The notes under the pieces: generated by a model
The model's database searches: none
Told to the model about the DNA's origin: nothing
The model's input: the letters and a program-made list of their open reading frames with translations, nothing else
Shown here: positions 34,641 to 43,329 of the stretch, piece after piece
How the letters are laid out: each line of letters begins with the position of its first letter
Position numbering within the stretch: position 1 is the stretch's first letter
Program-made: the position numbers and the translations under genes
NCBI GenBank assembly: GCA_025359045.1
Contig: JANYHN010000035.1
Coordinates: forward strand, 1 to 61,635
Source: Hyphomicrobiales bacterium
GTDB taxonomy: Bacteria; Pseudomonadota; Alphaproteobacteria; Rhizobiales; Aestuariivirgaceae
Direction of reading: 5' to 3'
Length of the DNA stretch: 61,635 bases

Positions 34641-34715
34641 TGGTGCGCTTAGGTGACTCGAACACCTGACCCCGTCATTACGAATGACGTGCTCTACCAA
34701 CTGAGCTAAAGCGGC
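34641..34715 (-). tRNA. tRNA-Thr (CGU), acceptor stem lacks one base
   Basis: The anticodon loop TTCGTAA with stem CGTCA/TGACG gives tRNA-Thr(CGU); D-arm and T-arm (AGGTG/CACCT) are normal and CCA is encoded. The 5' acceptor strand is GCCGCTT, for which the 3' strand should read AAGCGGC, but the sequence reads AAGCGC: one G (one C on the plus strand, near 34646) is missing, for a total of 75 rather than 76 nt. A six-pair stem with a bulged C2 is possible. A decayed gene or a sequence error are alternatives. Confidence 0.85.
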
Positions 34716-34767
34716 TTAGATTGATTATTAAATCATTAGCCGTATTCTGTGGCAAATTCAACCATGC

Positions 34768-36165
34768 CTATTCGATGCCGGGATCATCCGGGGCGCGGAA
34801 ACTTTCGCCGGAATTGGGTTTGGCTGCCGCAGTTTCCAAAAGCGGAACTGCTTCATCATTTTGCATTTGCCAACCAAGGCTGGGCGGCTGTTCGAAGGGT
34901 GGTTTCCATGCGCAGGCAATGATCTCGCCTGTAACAGGTGATACCGGCGTCCAGCGCGGCGAGGCCACACCATCTGACACCCAGATCGGATCGCGTGGCG
35001 CATGAAGGGCGCGTGCCAGCCATTCGCGCGAACGCCCCTTATCGCCTTGCGCATCTTCAATTTGCGCCATTAAACCGCAAATACGGGCTTGTGGTCGTTC
35101 GGTGATATGTGTTTCAAGTGCGGCCTTGGCCACATCCCAGCGCTTGGCGGCAATAGCGGCGCGACCCAAGGCAAAGGCCGATTCCAAATTCGTTTCAGGC
35201 GTTCCCACCAAATCACGCACGCGTTCAAATTTTTCCTCAACACTATCTTCTGGCTTTGCATTTGCAGCAACCTCAGCCAAGTCAGGGTGCGGCGATAGCG
35301 CCCAAGTTGCCCGCAGAATTTTAAGCGCCTTTCGCGAATTGCCAATTGAAACATATGTGCGAGCCGCAACCAATGCAGCAGGCACCAATGATGCGTCATT
35401 GTCTAACGCATCCTGAGCGAAGGTTTTGGCACGATCGCGGTCTTTTTCTTCTAGCTCAAGTGCCTGCGCAGCCAGCAGAATAGCTTGTTTCTTAGCCGCT
35501 TCCTCACGCGGTAAAAGTCCAGCCTTGCCTTGTTGGGCAATTGTTGTTGCCGCTGCGGCCCAATCCTTGGCGGTAGTCTGCACTTGTAAAATAGCCGTTG
35601 ACGCCCAAGGCAACCTAGAATTTTTAGCCAACGCGCGTTCGGCAATCTTGCGCGCAGTTGCCCAATCACCAGCGTGTTTGGCTTCTGCAAAAAGGCCTCG
35701 TAGTCCGAGCAGTTCGGTGTCGGGCGACTTGGTCATATCTTCAAAAGCCCGTTTAACCCCAGCACGATCACCTTTGAGCTGGGCCGCCTGAGCGGTGAGC
35801 AATGTAATCAAAGGCTCGTTCTTTAACGTTTCGCTGGCAATGCCCGCATGCTTTGCAGCCGCTTGAGCATCACCCGCACCCGCTGCGATGATGCCGCGCG
35901 ATAACGACTCATAAGCTTTACGGTGCTTTCGAAAGCGCATGGATTCACGAACTGTTTTTGGGCTGCTCCAGATTCTGTGCAGTAGTTTCCATATAAAATA
36001 AGCTGCCGCCAAACCCAAGCTTAACAGCACAACAGCAACTAAAAGCGAAACCTGAATTTCGTGAAGAGGCGATTGAATGACAATTTTTTCGGGGCGGTCT
36101 GCCAACCACGCAAAGGCGACGGCTGCCAGCACCAACAATAGAAATCGCCACATGAGTTTTATCAT
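34768..36165 (-). CDS. hemY: HemY-domain membrane protein with TPR repeats
   Basis: A 465-aa protein with two N-terminal transmembrane helices (about residues 5-20 and 40-62: LLVAVVLLSLGLAAAYFIW) followed by helical TPR-like repeats across the rest. In alphaproteobacteria this HemY N-terminal family protein sits with heme genes; its exact role is not settled and differs from the protoporphyrinogen oxidase also called HemY in Gram-positives. It is the last gene of the hemC-hemD-Mic60-hemY operon, 5 bp after the Mic60-like gene. Confidence 0.88.
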   Translation of the reverse strand: MIKLMWRFLLLVLAAVAFAWLADRPEKIVIQSPLHEIQVSLLVAVVLLSLGLAAAYFIWKLLHRIWSSPKTVRESMRFRKHRKAYESLSRGIIAAGAGDAQAAAKHAGIASETLKNEPLITLLTAQAAQLKGDRAGVKRAFEDMTKSPDTELLGLRGLFAEAKHAGDWATARKIAERALAKNSRLPWASTAILQVQTTAKDWAAAATTIAQQGKAGLLPREEAAKKQAILLAAQALELEEKDRDRAKTFAQDALDNDASLVPAALVAARTYVSIGNSRKALKILRATWALSPHPDLAEVAANAKPEDSVEEKFERVRDLVGTPETNLESAFALGRAAIAAKRWDVAKAALETHITERPQARICGLMAQIEDAQGDKGRSREWLARALHAPRDPIWVSDGVASPRWTPVSPVTGEIIACAWKPPFEQPPSLGWQMQNDEAVPLLETAAAKPNSGESFRAPDDPGIE

Positions 36166-36170
36166 GTTGT

Positions 36171-37259
36171 CTATCCCCGTGCCGAGATTTGGCGCGCCAC
36201 AGCACGGCCCAATTGTTCAAGGGCCAGATCAGCAGCGATCCGCTTGTTGGCCGCAATACGCCAATCCTGCAACGGTTGAGGCATGGTATCTAAATTCTGC
36301 TCAAGCAATTTAACAGCGTCCCCAAGCTTGCCATTTTGTACAAGTTCACTGCCTTGCACAGCAAGCTGCGCCCAATCAACAGCGCCCGTATTGCGGATTG
36401 TAATCAACCCTGAAAATAACCCAGCTGTTTTGCCCCACCAACTGTCGTCTTCTGCAGCAGGAGCTTCAGCGGTTTTCACGGTAGTTGATGCAAAATTTTT
36501 CAAACGTTCGCTTAAAGCTTGAGGTGTCAAAATTCCTTTTGCTGCATCTGCAGTGAGAACATCTAACCCTTCAGCGGCAGGCACGATGGCAACAATTGAT
36601 TTGATCTCCATTTGATATTCAGAACCAGCCGCAATTTTTGCTTTGAGATCAGCGTAAAATTGGGAAAGTTGAGAAGACTCCACCTTTGCACTCGCATTCA
36701 AATCTTTCAGAGAGGTGAAATCTTTTTCAAGCTTATCAACGCGCGCGGCAAGTCCAGAAGAATCACCTGAAACGATGGTCGTCGTTCCCGAAGGAATCTT
36801 GAGCTTCAGTTCGTCGACGGCGGCCGTAGCAAGGCCAAGTGATTTTTCCAAAGCGGCTAACTTCGTTTTGGTATCATCAGTACCGGCTTTCACATTTGAT
36901 GCGAGTTTGCGCGCATCTTCTGCGGCGGCTTGGGCAGCGCCAAGCTGAGATTTTATTTCATCTGTCAGTCCAACAACAGCATCAAGCTTCTGCGCAGTTT
37001 GTTTATTGGCAAGCTCAACAGCATCAATGCGTGCTGCCATCGCATGAAGCTGATCTGATGGGATATATGTTGCAAGCACGTCCCGGTAGAGCCAGGCACC
37101 TGCGACAACACTTAGAACCAAGGCGGCAACGCCCGCACCATATGTGCCGTAACGGCGCTTGGACTTAGTCGGCGCAATTGGTGCCTCATTTACATTGTTA
37201 TCGATAACGTGATCTGGATCGATATCGATAATGTCTGAAGTGCTATCGTCTTGGGTCAT
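36171..37259 (-). CDS. Mitofilin/Mic60-like inner membrane protein
   Basis: A 362-aa protein with an acidic, low-complexity N-terminus, one transmembrane helix (GVAALVLSVVAGAWLYRDVL, about residues 42-61), a long alanine/lysine-rich coiled coil (about 75-210) and a C-terminal helical domain ending in a mitofilin-like signature (RIAADLALEQLG). Alphaproteobacterial Mic60 homologues are encoded next to hemY, hemD and hemC and shape intracytoplasmic membranes; mitochondrial Mic60 forms crista junctions. I use ATG 37259 (AGGTGATTTG ahead of it) rather than TTG 37292. Confidence 0.8.
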   Translation of the reverse strand: MTQDDSTSDIIDIDPDHVIDNNVNEAPIAPTKSKRRYGTYGAGVAALVLSVVAGAWLYRDVLATYIPSDQLHAMAARIDAVELANKQTAQKLDAVVGLTDEIKSQLGAAQAAAEDARKLASNVKAGTDDTKTKLAALEKSLGLATAAVDELKLKIPSGTTTIVSGDSSGLAARVDKLEKDFTSLKDLNASAKVESSQLSQFYADLKAKIAAGSEYQMEIKSIVAIVPAAEGLDVLTADAAKGILTPQALSERLKNFASTTVKTAEAPAAEDDSWWGKTAGLFSGLITIRNTGAVDWAQLAVQGSELVQNGKLGDAVKLLEQNLDTMPQPLQDWRIAANKRIAADLALEQLGRAVARQISARG

Positions 37260-37288
37260 GCCCAAATCACCTATTCTGCTTTGCTGAT

Positions 37289-37975
37289 TCAATCAAGCAA
37301 TGCCAACAGAGCCGCTTCTGTTGGTGTTGCGGCGACGGCTCTGGGCCAGCTTTGTGGCAGATTTGCTGCAACATTGGCCGACAAGCAAATATGTTTAATG
37401 TGGCTTGCGGCTTCTGTAAGATTCAGGGTTTCAATTTCTTGGGCCCAAAGCTTGGCCGTTCGCGGAGAATATATCAGCACGGCATTGGCATCTGCTATTT
37501 CTTTCTGGAACGCCGTCAAACTTGCCTTGACCGCATCGTACGTGATGATCCTGTCGACTTCGAAGCCAGACCCCTGCAGCCGACCTTGCAAATCTCCCGA
37601 AGTTTCGGCACCCGATAGATAGAGCAACGGCCCATCCTGCGGTTCGAGTTGGCCAATCAGAAATTTGTGCAAGCCTGCAACATCGCCGCCATGCGCAGAA
37701 ACTATTGAGAAGCCTTTGTCTTTTGCCATTTGCTCAGATTGCAAGCCAACGGCATAGAGCGGAATGTTCTGAATAAAGCGGATATAGTTCATCACCCGCA
37801 CAGCGTTGGCGCTCGTTAGGCAAATCGCTTGATAATTTTTACCAGGAATTAAAACGCCTTGCCGCGCAACAATTTCAAGAAGTGGAGTTATCAGAGCTAT
37901 ATGACCAAGACGGCGTAATTTTTCAGCCAATGATGCCGCATCTTCAATCGGTCTTGTGAGAATGATCTTCATCAA
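37289..37975 (-). CDS. hemD: Uroporphyrinogen-III synthase
   Basis: A 228-aa enzyme that closes hydroxymethylbilane into uroporphyrinogen III, the branch point to heme, siroheme and cobalamin. HemD is poorly conserved; support comes from ILTRPIEDAASLAEKLRRLGH at the start, CLTSANAVR (about 53-61) and YSPRTAK (about 164-170), and from its place directly after hemC with ATGA overlap. The product of hemC is its substrate, so the gene coupling is functionally sensible. Confidence 0.9.
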   Translation of the reverse strand: MMKIILTRPIEDAASLAEKLRRLGHIALITPLLEIVARQGVLIPGKNYQAICLTSANAVRVMNYIRFIQNIPLYAVGLQSEQMAKDKGFSIVSAHGGDVAGLHKFLIGQLEPQDGPLLYLSGAETSGDLQGRLQGSGFEVDRIITYDAVKASLTAFQKEIADANAVLIYSPRTAKLWAQEIETLNLTEAASHIKHICLSANVAANLPQSWPRAVAATPTEAALLALLD

Positions 37976-38895
37976 TAAGCGATCAATTTGCCACCGCGCG
38001 CTTTAACTTCTTCGCCAGCGTCTTGGCCCATTTTAAGTCCATCCGATAATGCCCCCTCGCGCGTGACTTCGAATATGTGTTTCCCGTCCAGAGTTAGGGC
38101 TTGGCCGCGGAATTTCAACCGACCCTCTTCAATGATGGCATGGCCTGCAATCGGTGTGCGGCACGAACCATCAAGAGCAGCCATAAATCCCCGTTCGCAA
38201 ATCACGGCTACAGCTGTGGCTTCGTGGCTGAGCGACAGCAGCATTTTGCGTGTGGATTCATCGTGCGCATTAATTTGAATGCCGATGGCACCTTGGGCCA
38301 CCGATGGAAGCATTTCATCCATCGACATGATGCTGGTGATCTTGTCTGAAAGTCCCAACCGGTTGAGGCCGGCAACGGCAAGGAAAGTTGCATGAGCAAT
38401 TCCGTCTTGCAGTTTTTTTAGGCGCGTTTGCACATTGCCGCGAAACGGCGCTGACCCCAGATCAGGTCTGACGCGCAAAGCCTGGGCGGTGCGGCGCACG
38501 GAGGATGATCCCAGAATTGCACCCTGTGGAAGTTCGCTCAGCGTTTTTGACGTTAGGCTGATAAACGCATCGCGCGGGTCTTCGCGCGGGAGCAGGGCCG
38601 CAATATCCAAACCAACAGGGGGCTTTGCAGGCATGTCTTTCATCGAATGGACGGCGAGATCAATGGTCCCCGCAAATAGCGCTTCTTCCAGTTCTTTCGT
38701 GAATAACCCCTTGCCGCCAATCTCACTTAAAGGCCGATCGCGAATTGCATCCCCGGTTGTTGTAAACGTGACGATAGCAAAAGCATCACTTGCCAACCCA
38801 TGCGCGGCCATCAGACGGTCGCGGGTTTCATGAGCCTGTGCCAGAGCCAGCGGTGAGCCGCGCGTACCAATTCGTATTTTCGGAGTAACCATCAT
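37972..38895 (-). CDS. hemC: Porphobilinogen deaminase (hydroxymethylbilane synthase)
   Basis: A 307-aa enzyme that joins four porphobilinogen units on a dipyrromethane cofactor. RIGTRGSPLALAQAHE at the N-terminus, HSMKDMP (about 88-94), RGNVQTRL (about 150-157) and the cofactor-bearing Cys in DGSCRTPIAGHA (about 245-256) are all intact. Two adjacent ATGs (38895, 38892) could serve as start. It heads the heme operon, divergent from tsaD across 75 bp with a palindrome. Confidence 0.95.
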   Translation of the reverse strand: MMVTPKIRIGTRGSPLALAQAHETRDRLMAAHGLASDAFAIVTFTTTGDAIRDRPLSEIGGKGLFTKELEEALFAGTIDLAVHSMKDMPAKPPVGLDIAALLPREDPRDAFISLTSKTLSELPQGAILGSSSVRRTAQALRVRPDLGSAPFRGNVQTRLKKLQDGIAHATFLAVAGLNRLGLSDKITSIMSMDEMLPSVAQGAIGIQINAHDESTRKMLLSLSHEATAVAVICERGFMAALDGSCRTPIAGHAIIEEGRLKFRGQALTLDGKHIFEVTREGALSDGLKMGQDAGEEVKARGGKLIAY

Positions 38896-38917
38896 GATTT
38901 GCCAAGTTTAAGGTTTG

Positions 38918-38945
38918 GGTGCTAGAGCGGCAAGCCTCTAGCACC
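38918..38945. promoter_or_regulatory. Perfect 10-bp inverted repeat between hemC and tsaD
   Basis: GGTGCTAGAG (38918-38927) and CTCTAGCACC (38936-38945) enclose 8 nt in the 75-bp gap between divergent genes. As neither gene ends here, a terminator is unlikely. An operator or a dispersed palindromic repeat is more probable. No other copy was found in the window. Confidence 0.45.
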
Positions 38946-38970
38946 TTTCATCCACACAATCAGCTGACGA

Positions 38971-40065
38971 ATGACACCACAAACTAAATATATTTTAGGT
39001 ATTGAGACCTCCTGCGATGAAACGGCGGCTGCGGTGGTGCGCAGGCACGTGAATGGCCGGGGCGAATTGTTGAGTAATATTGTTTTATCGCAGCTGAAGG
39101 ATCACGCACATTTTGGCGGAGTTGTGCCTGAAATTGCGGCGCGCGTTCACGTGACGCATCTGGACCGCCTGATTGACCGGGCGATGGCTGAGGCTGGTAT
39201 TGAATTTGATGCCCTGGACGGTGTAGCAGCAACGGCGGGGCCAGGACTACTGGGCGGCTTGTTAGTCGGTTTGACCGCTGGCAAAGCTGTTTCAATGGCA
39301 TGGGACATTCCCTTTTTGGCGATCAATCATTTGGAAGGCCATGCTTTAACACCGAGGCTTTTGGCCGATTGTCCATTCCCCTATTTGTTATTGTTGATTT
39401 CTGGCGGCCACACGCAGTTTCAGTTGGTCGAAAATGTTGGGCAATATAAGCGTTTGGGCACAACGATTGATGATGCACTGGGCGAAGCTTTTGACAAAGT
39501 GGCAAAGCTCTTAGGGCTAGGTTATCCCGGCGGCCCGCGCGTTGAATCCTATGCAAAGCGCGGCGATAATAAACGTTTTGATTTTCCGCGCCCTCTGAAG
39601 GGTAGGGCCGATTGTAATTTTTCATTCTCCGGTTTAAAGACTGCAGTACGCGAGGTCGTTCATGGTCTCGGTGAATTGACGGAACAAGATGTTGCCGATG
39701 TTTGCGCGTCATTCGAATTAGCCGTAGCAGAAACTTTAGCGGACAGACTGAAACGCGCTTTTCAGCAATTTACCGAAATGCATCCACGCGTTGAAAGCCC
39801 AACACTTGTGGTGGCGGGTGGTGTTGCCGCTAACAAAACTTTGCGCAGTGTGTTTGAAACTGTTTCAACCAAGCATGGCTTTAAGCTCAACGTGCCACCT
39901 TTTGATCTGTGTACGGACAATGCAGCGATGATTGCGTGGGCGGGTGCAGAACGTTTGGCCCTTGGTCTGACCGATAATATCGATTTTGCGGCAAGGCCAC
40001 GCTGGCCTTTAGATAGTGTGTCCGAACCCATCTATGGTTCCGGTCGCTTGGGAGCCAAAGTGTGA
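38971..40065 (+). CDS. tsaD: tRNA N6-threonylcarbamoyladenosine synthase catalytic subunit TsaD
   Basis: A 364-aa ASKHA-fold protein that, with TsaB and TsaE, puts the threonylcarbamoyl group on A37 of tRNAs reading ANN codons. [15 protein letters not shown] (about 9-23) is the phosphate-binding start, [10 protein letters not shown] (about 112-121) holds the two metal-binding His, and [12 protein letters not shown] is the C-terminal nucleotide motif. Overlaps gpsA by 4 bp. The usual length. Confidence 0.95.
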   Translation: MTPQTKYILGIETSCDETAAAVVRRHVNGRGELLSNIVLSQLKDHAHFGGVVPEIAARVHVTHLDRLIDRAMAEAGIEFDALDGVAATAGPGLLGGLLVGLTAGKAVSMAWDIPFLAINHLEGHALTPRLLADCPFPYLLLLISGGHTQFQLVENVGQYKRLGTTIDDALGEAFDKVAKLLGLGYPGGPRVESYAKRGDNKRFDFPRPLKGRADCNFSFSGLKTAVREVVHGLGELTEQDVADVCASFELAVAETLADRLKRAFQQFTEMHPRVESPTLVVAGGVAANKTLRSVFETVSTKHGFKLNVPPFDLCTDNAAMIAWAGAERLALGLTDNIDFAARPRWPLDSVSEPIYGSGRLGAKV

Positions 40066-40964
40066 ACAAGCATATAGTGATTATTGGCGGTGGTGCATGG
40101 GGCCAGGCTTTAGCGCAAGTGGCCACAAAGGCTGGTAACCGCGTGTCAATTTGGTCACGTAAAAGTGCTGACCATATTTTAGAAAGCGATGTGGCTGTGT
40201 TGGCGATTCCCGCCCAAGCGGTTCGTGATGTAATTTCGACGACAACGATTGCCAGCCCCGTAATTATTTCTGCCGCAAAAGGAATTGAGCGCGAAACTGG
40301 CTTTACCATGGCTGAAGTCGTTTACGGTCTGCTTCCTCAAACTCAGTTCTATGCGCTTTCTGGCCCCAGTTTTGCCGCCGATGTTATGGCTGGTTTTCCG
40401 ACTGCCGTAACTTTAGCAGGAAAAAATATTTTCGATGCCACACATTGGGCCAAGGCGCTCAGCCTGCCACATTTTCGCGTCTATGCTTCCGACGATGTGT
40501 TGGGTGTCGAAATTGGTGGCGCCATGAAAAATGTTCTCGCCATTGCTTGCGGAATATCTGACGCGCAAGGCTTAGGCGAAAGTGCGCGGGCAAGTTTGAT
40601 TACCAGAGGGTTTGCTGAGCTATCGCGCTATGGCGCAAAGCTGGGGGCGCGGCCTGAAACTTTGATGGGACTTTCAGGTTTGGGTGATTTGCTGCTCACC
40701 TGCGGCAGCACCAAATCCCGCAATTATTCTTTCGGTTTAAATATCGGTAAGGGCCTAACCGCCGCCCAAGCCGTTGAACAATCGCGCGGTGTGGTTGAAG
40801 GTGCATACACAGCTTCGATTGCTTCCAAATTGGCACAACAGCACAATGTCGAAATGCCTATTGTGGATGCCGTCGCAGCAATCATTGACGGACGTTCAAA
40901 TCCACGCGATGAGATAGCCAGACTATTAAACCGCCCAGTGGGTGCTGAACTGAAACAGGATTGA
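40062..40964 (+). CDS. gpsA: Glycerol-3-phosphate dehydrogenase [NAD(P)+], short form
   Basis: A 300-aa enzyme producing sn-glycerol 3-phosphate for phospholipids from dihydroxyacetone phosphate. [10 protein letters not shown] (about 8-17) binds NAD(P), SGPSFAADV (about 106-114) and the catalytic Lys in [13 protein letters not shown] (about 157-169) are intact. It is about 30 residues shorter than the common 330-aa form: the segment between the first Rossmann strand pair and [13 protein letters not shown] (normally with an N-x-LP loop) is missing, with no frameshift. GTG start at 40062 within tsaD end. Confidence 0.92.
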   Translation: MNKHIVIIGGGAWGQALAQVATKAGNRVSIWSRKSADHILESDVAVLAIPAQAVRDVISTTTIASPVIISAAKGIERETGFTMAEVVYGLLPQTQFYALSGPSFAADVMAGFPTAVTLAGKNIFDATHWAKALSLPHFRVYASDDVLGVEIGGAMKNVLAIACGISDAQGLGESARASLITRGFAELSRYGAKLGARPETLMGLSGLGDLLLTCGSTKSRNYSFGLNIGKGLTAAQAVEQSRGVVEGAYTASIASKLAQQHNVEMPIVDAVAAIIDGRSNPRDEIARLLNRPVGAELKQD

Positions 40965-40968
40965 TGAC

Positions 40969-41259
40969 ATGCTCTATGCTCTTCTTTGTACCGATAAGCC
41001 CGATAGCATCAATTTGCGCATGAGTGTTCGACCAGATCATTTGGCTTATTTGAATGGGCCGTTAGTTACGCTGAAGGCAGCGGGGCCGTTTCTTGATGAT
41101 GCTGGTAATCCCACAGGAAGCTTAGTGATTATTGAAGCCGATAATATGGTTGCGGCAAAAATGGTGGCTGCAAATGATCCCTATAATGTGGCTGGGCTAT
41201 TTTCGCATGTTGAAATCAAAGCTTGGCGTTGGGCACTGAAAAATCCGGAAGCTGCATAA
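40969..41259 (+). CDS. YciI-family protein
   Basis: A 96-aa single-domain protein of the YciI/dimeric alpha-beta barrel group. It has the conserved early acidic/His layout (RPDHLAYL, about 22-29) in place of the usual active-site His-Asp, then GPFLDDAGNPTGSLVIIEA. The biochemical role of YciI proteins is mostly unknown; some detoxify small electrophiles. The gene sits between gpsA (4 bp) and the EVE gene (1-bp overlap), an arrangement seen in many Rhizobiales. Confidence 0.88.
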   Translation: MLYALLCTDKPDSINLRMSVRPDHLAYLNGPLVTLKAAGPFLDDAGNPTGSLVIIEADNMVAAKMVAANDPYNVAGLFSHVEIKAWRWALKNPEAA

Positions 41260-41678
41260 TGGCCTATTGGCTTTTCAAATCTGAGCCTGATGTTTTCTCT
41301 TTCGACCAACTTTTGGCCAAAGGGGCCAAGGGCGAAGAATGGACAGGCATACGCAATTATCAAGCGCGCAATAATATGCGCAAGATGGTGATTGGTGATC
41401 GTGGTTTCTTTTATCACTCCAATATTGGCAAGGCTGTTGTTGGTATTGTTGAAGTTTGCGCATTGGTGCATCCGGATTCGACCGCTAATATTCCAGCTTG
41501 GGAATGTGTCGATATTCGCGGCATAAAAGCATTGCCGCGCCCCATCACGCTTGATGAAATTAAAACCGTGAAAACCTTGGGCGAAATGGTGCTTGTAAAA
41601 AACTCGCGTCTCTCCGTGCAACCGATTCTCGAAGCTGAATGGAAATTGATTTGTGATCTGGGCGGCTTGAAGCTTTGA
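41259..41678 (+). CDS. EVE-domain protein
   Basis: A 139-aa protein starting MAYWLFKSEPD, a hallmark of EVE domains, with WTGIRNYQARNNMR (about 28-41) and GDRGFFYHSN. EVE is a PUA-like fold thought to bind modified bases in DNA or RNA (5-methyl- or hydroxymethylcytosine). In alphaproteobacteria it is a housekeeping gene next to YciI rather than part of a restriction system. I take ATG 41259, which overlaps the YciI stop, not an upstream in-frame codon. Confidence 0.92.
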   Translation: MAYWLFKSEPDVFSFDQLLAKGAKGEEWTGIRNYQARNNMRKMVIGDRGFFYHSNIGKAVVGIVEVCALVHPDSTANIPAWECVDIRGIKALPRPITLDEIKTVKTLGEMVLVKNSRLSVQPILEAEWKLICDLGGLKL

Positions 41679-42322
41679 CCATCGATCATGCCGCCTTTGT
41701 GCGTGCGAATACTTCGATTCTTTCGCCACCTCTTGTTCCCGAAATAAAATTGCATTTGGCACATGAGGCCTTACCAATTTGGCAGAAAACCGAAGATGAA
41801 TTAGGAGAGATTGGCCTGCCACCGCCGTTCTGGGCCTTTGCTTGGGCAGGCGGGCAGGCATTGGCGCGCTATATTTTGGACACACCGACAACAATTTCGG
41901 GCAAGCGCGTGATCGAACTTGCCTCAGGCTCCGGCATGGTCGGTATCTCGGCGATGAAAGCGGGTGCGGCTTCCGTATTATCGGCAGACATTGATTTGTT
42001 TTCGACTGCAGCGATAAAAGTCAATGCGGAATTGAACGCTGTTTCAGTTTCGATCACGTCTGATGACTTGTTGGCTAACGCTGTGCCCAAGGCTGATGTG
42101 ATTTTGGTGGGTGATCTGTTTTACGAAAAAAGCGTTGCCGAGCGCTGTCTTACTTGGTTAGAGCATGCACAGGCCAAGGGCATCGATATATTAATCGGCG
42201 ATCCGGGCCGCAGCTATTTACCGAAACACCGCCTCGTTAAAGTCGCTGAATATTCCGTGCCAGTGTCGCGCGATCTCGAAGATGCAGAAATAAAGCACAC
42301 TGCTGTTTGGCGATTAGCTTAG
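41675..42322 (+). CDS. Class I SAM-dependent methyltransferase, ETF-beta lysine methyltransferase-like
   Basis: A 215-aa methyltransferase with SAM motif VIELASGSGMVGISAMKAGA (about 70-89), acidic loop ADIDL (about 95-99) and the family-typical GDLFYE (about 147-152) and GDPGRSYLP (about 173-181). This pattern matches METTL20/ETFBKMT-type protein lysine methyltransferases, known also from Agrobacterium, which modify the beta subunit of electron transfer flavoprotein. TTG 41675 is the start, overlapping the EVE stop. Convergent overlap of 4 bp with the EamA gene. Confidence 0.8.
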   Translation: MTIDHAAFVRANTSILSPPLVPEIKLHLAHEALPIWQKTEDELGEIGLPPPFWAFAWAGGQALARYILDTPTTISGKRVIELASGSGMVGISAMKAGAASVLSADIDLFSTAAIKVNAELNAVSVSITSDDLLANAVPKADVILVGDLFYEKSVAERCLTWLEHAQAKGIDILIGDPGRSYLPKHRLVKVAEYSVPVSRDLEDAEIKHTAVWRLA

Positions 42323-43236
42323 ATCGGATGCGATTCTGGATTGACCGCTGGTGAAATGACTTCCTTATGTTCCGTGTTGTTGAACCACAACGCCACCATC
42401 AATATCGCCAGCGACAGCCAAAGCCAATAATCGGTGACACCACCGAAAAACAACGCGCCAATGATCACTGCTGCTGGTGTTGAAACATATGTTGCTTGCA
42501 CCGTGTAGACGGCACCCTTCTGCGTGATGAGCGCGAAGTAAACCACGCGCTCGACCACCCACATCAAGGTAATGAGCAGCAGCGGCCAATGTTGCACAAG
42601 TGTCGGTGTGCCCGGCGCTGCGAAAGGTTGGAACCACAGCAGGAACGGCAGGATGAGCAGTCCCGACCATATGCTTTCAAAAGCGCCCGCCTGAATCGTG
42701 TCTGCGCCCCTAGGCCAGGCGCGGGCGGCAAAAGAATTGTAGGCGCAATAGAGAATGGGAATGGAAATTGAAAATACCAAAGGCCAAGAAATGCTCCCTG
42801 TCAAAGTGCCTTGGCGCGAAAGGATGAGAACCAGCGTCGATAAAAAACCTAAAAATATAGCCGCTAGTTTTCGGGGAGAAGAATTTTCATTCCTAAATAT
42901 AACAGCGACGATATAGTTGAAGAACGGCGACATTGTGATGATGATTGCAAGTTCAGTGGGTGGTACAAAACCTGCGAGATAAAGATTGAGGCCGAAGGGG
43001 ATGTTCATCAAGGCCGCACAACCTAGGCCATAAATAATTAAGCGTCGATCGATGCCACCTAGACCCGTGCGGTAGATGGACATACACAACATAATCAAAC
43101 CCACGCCCATGCCTGTCCAGAAAATTGTATGGGTTTCAGCCATTTTGATTTCAGACAAATGTTTGTAGAAGCTCGGCGATATGCCCCAGAACAGACCCAG
43201 CAGCATAAAGTTGAGAAAATGGTTGGAAGATTTCAT
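42319..43236 (-). CDS. EamA-like drug/metabolite transporter permease
   Basis: A 305-aa inner membrane protein with ten predicted helices in two EamA repeats (GLFWGISPSFYKHL at the start; WPLVFSISIPILYCAYNSFAARAWPRG near the middle). The DMT superfamily exports or imports metabolites such as amino acids; nothing in the neighbourhood identifies the cargo. Monocistronic; its start region faces acs, with 93 bp between them. Confidence 0.85.
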   Translation of the reverse strand: MKSSNHFLNFMLLGLFWGISPSFYKHLSEIKMAETHTIFWTGMGVGLIMLCMSIYRTGLGGIDRRLIIYGLGCAALMNIPFGLNLYLAGFVPPTELAIIITMSPFFNYIVAVIFRNENSSPRKLAAIFLGFLSTLVLILSRQGTLTGSISWPLVFSISIPILYCAYNSFAARAWPRGADTIQAGAFESIWSGLLILPFLLWFQPFAAPGTPTLVQHWPLLLITLMWVVERVVYFALITQKGAVYTVQATYVSTPAAVIIGALFFGGVTDYWLWLSLAILMVALWFNNTEHKEVISPAVNPESHPI

Positions 43237-43329
43237 AATTTGAGTCTTTAATTAAACTGTCATTGCGAACATAGTGCAGTTAGGCGATAATATTTGCAAA
43301 AAGCAGCCGCCTTGGGAGAGATTTACGCC

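Noticed and set aside
38541..38560. Third copy of the GCGTTTTGAC palindrome
   Set aside because: A single arm-like GCGTTTTTGAC lies inside hemC coding sequence without its partner arm.
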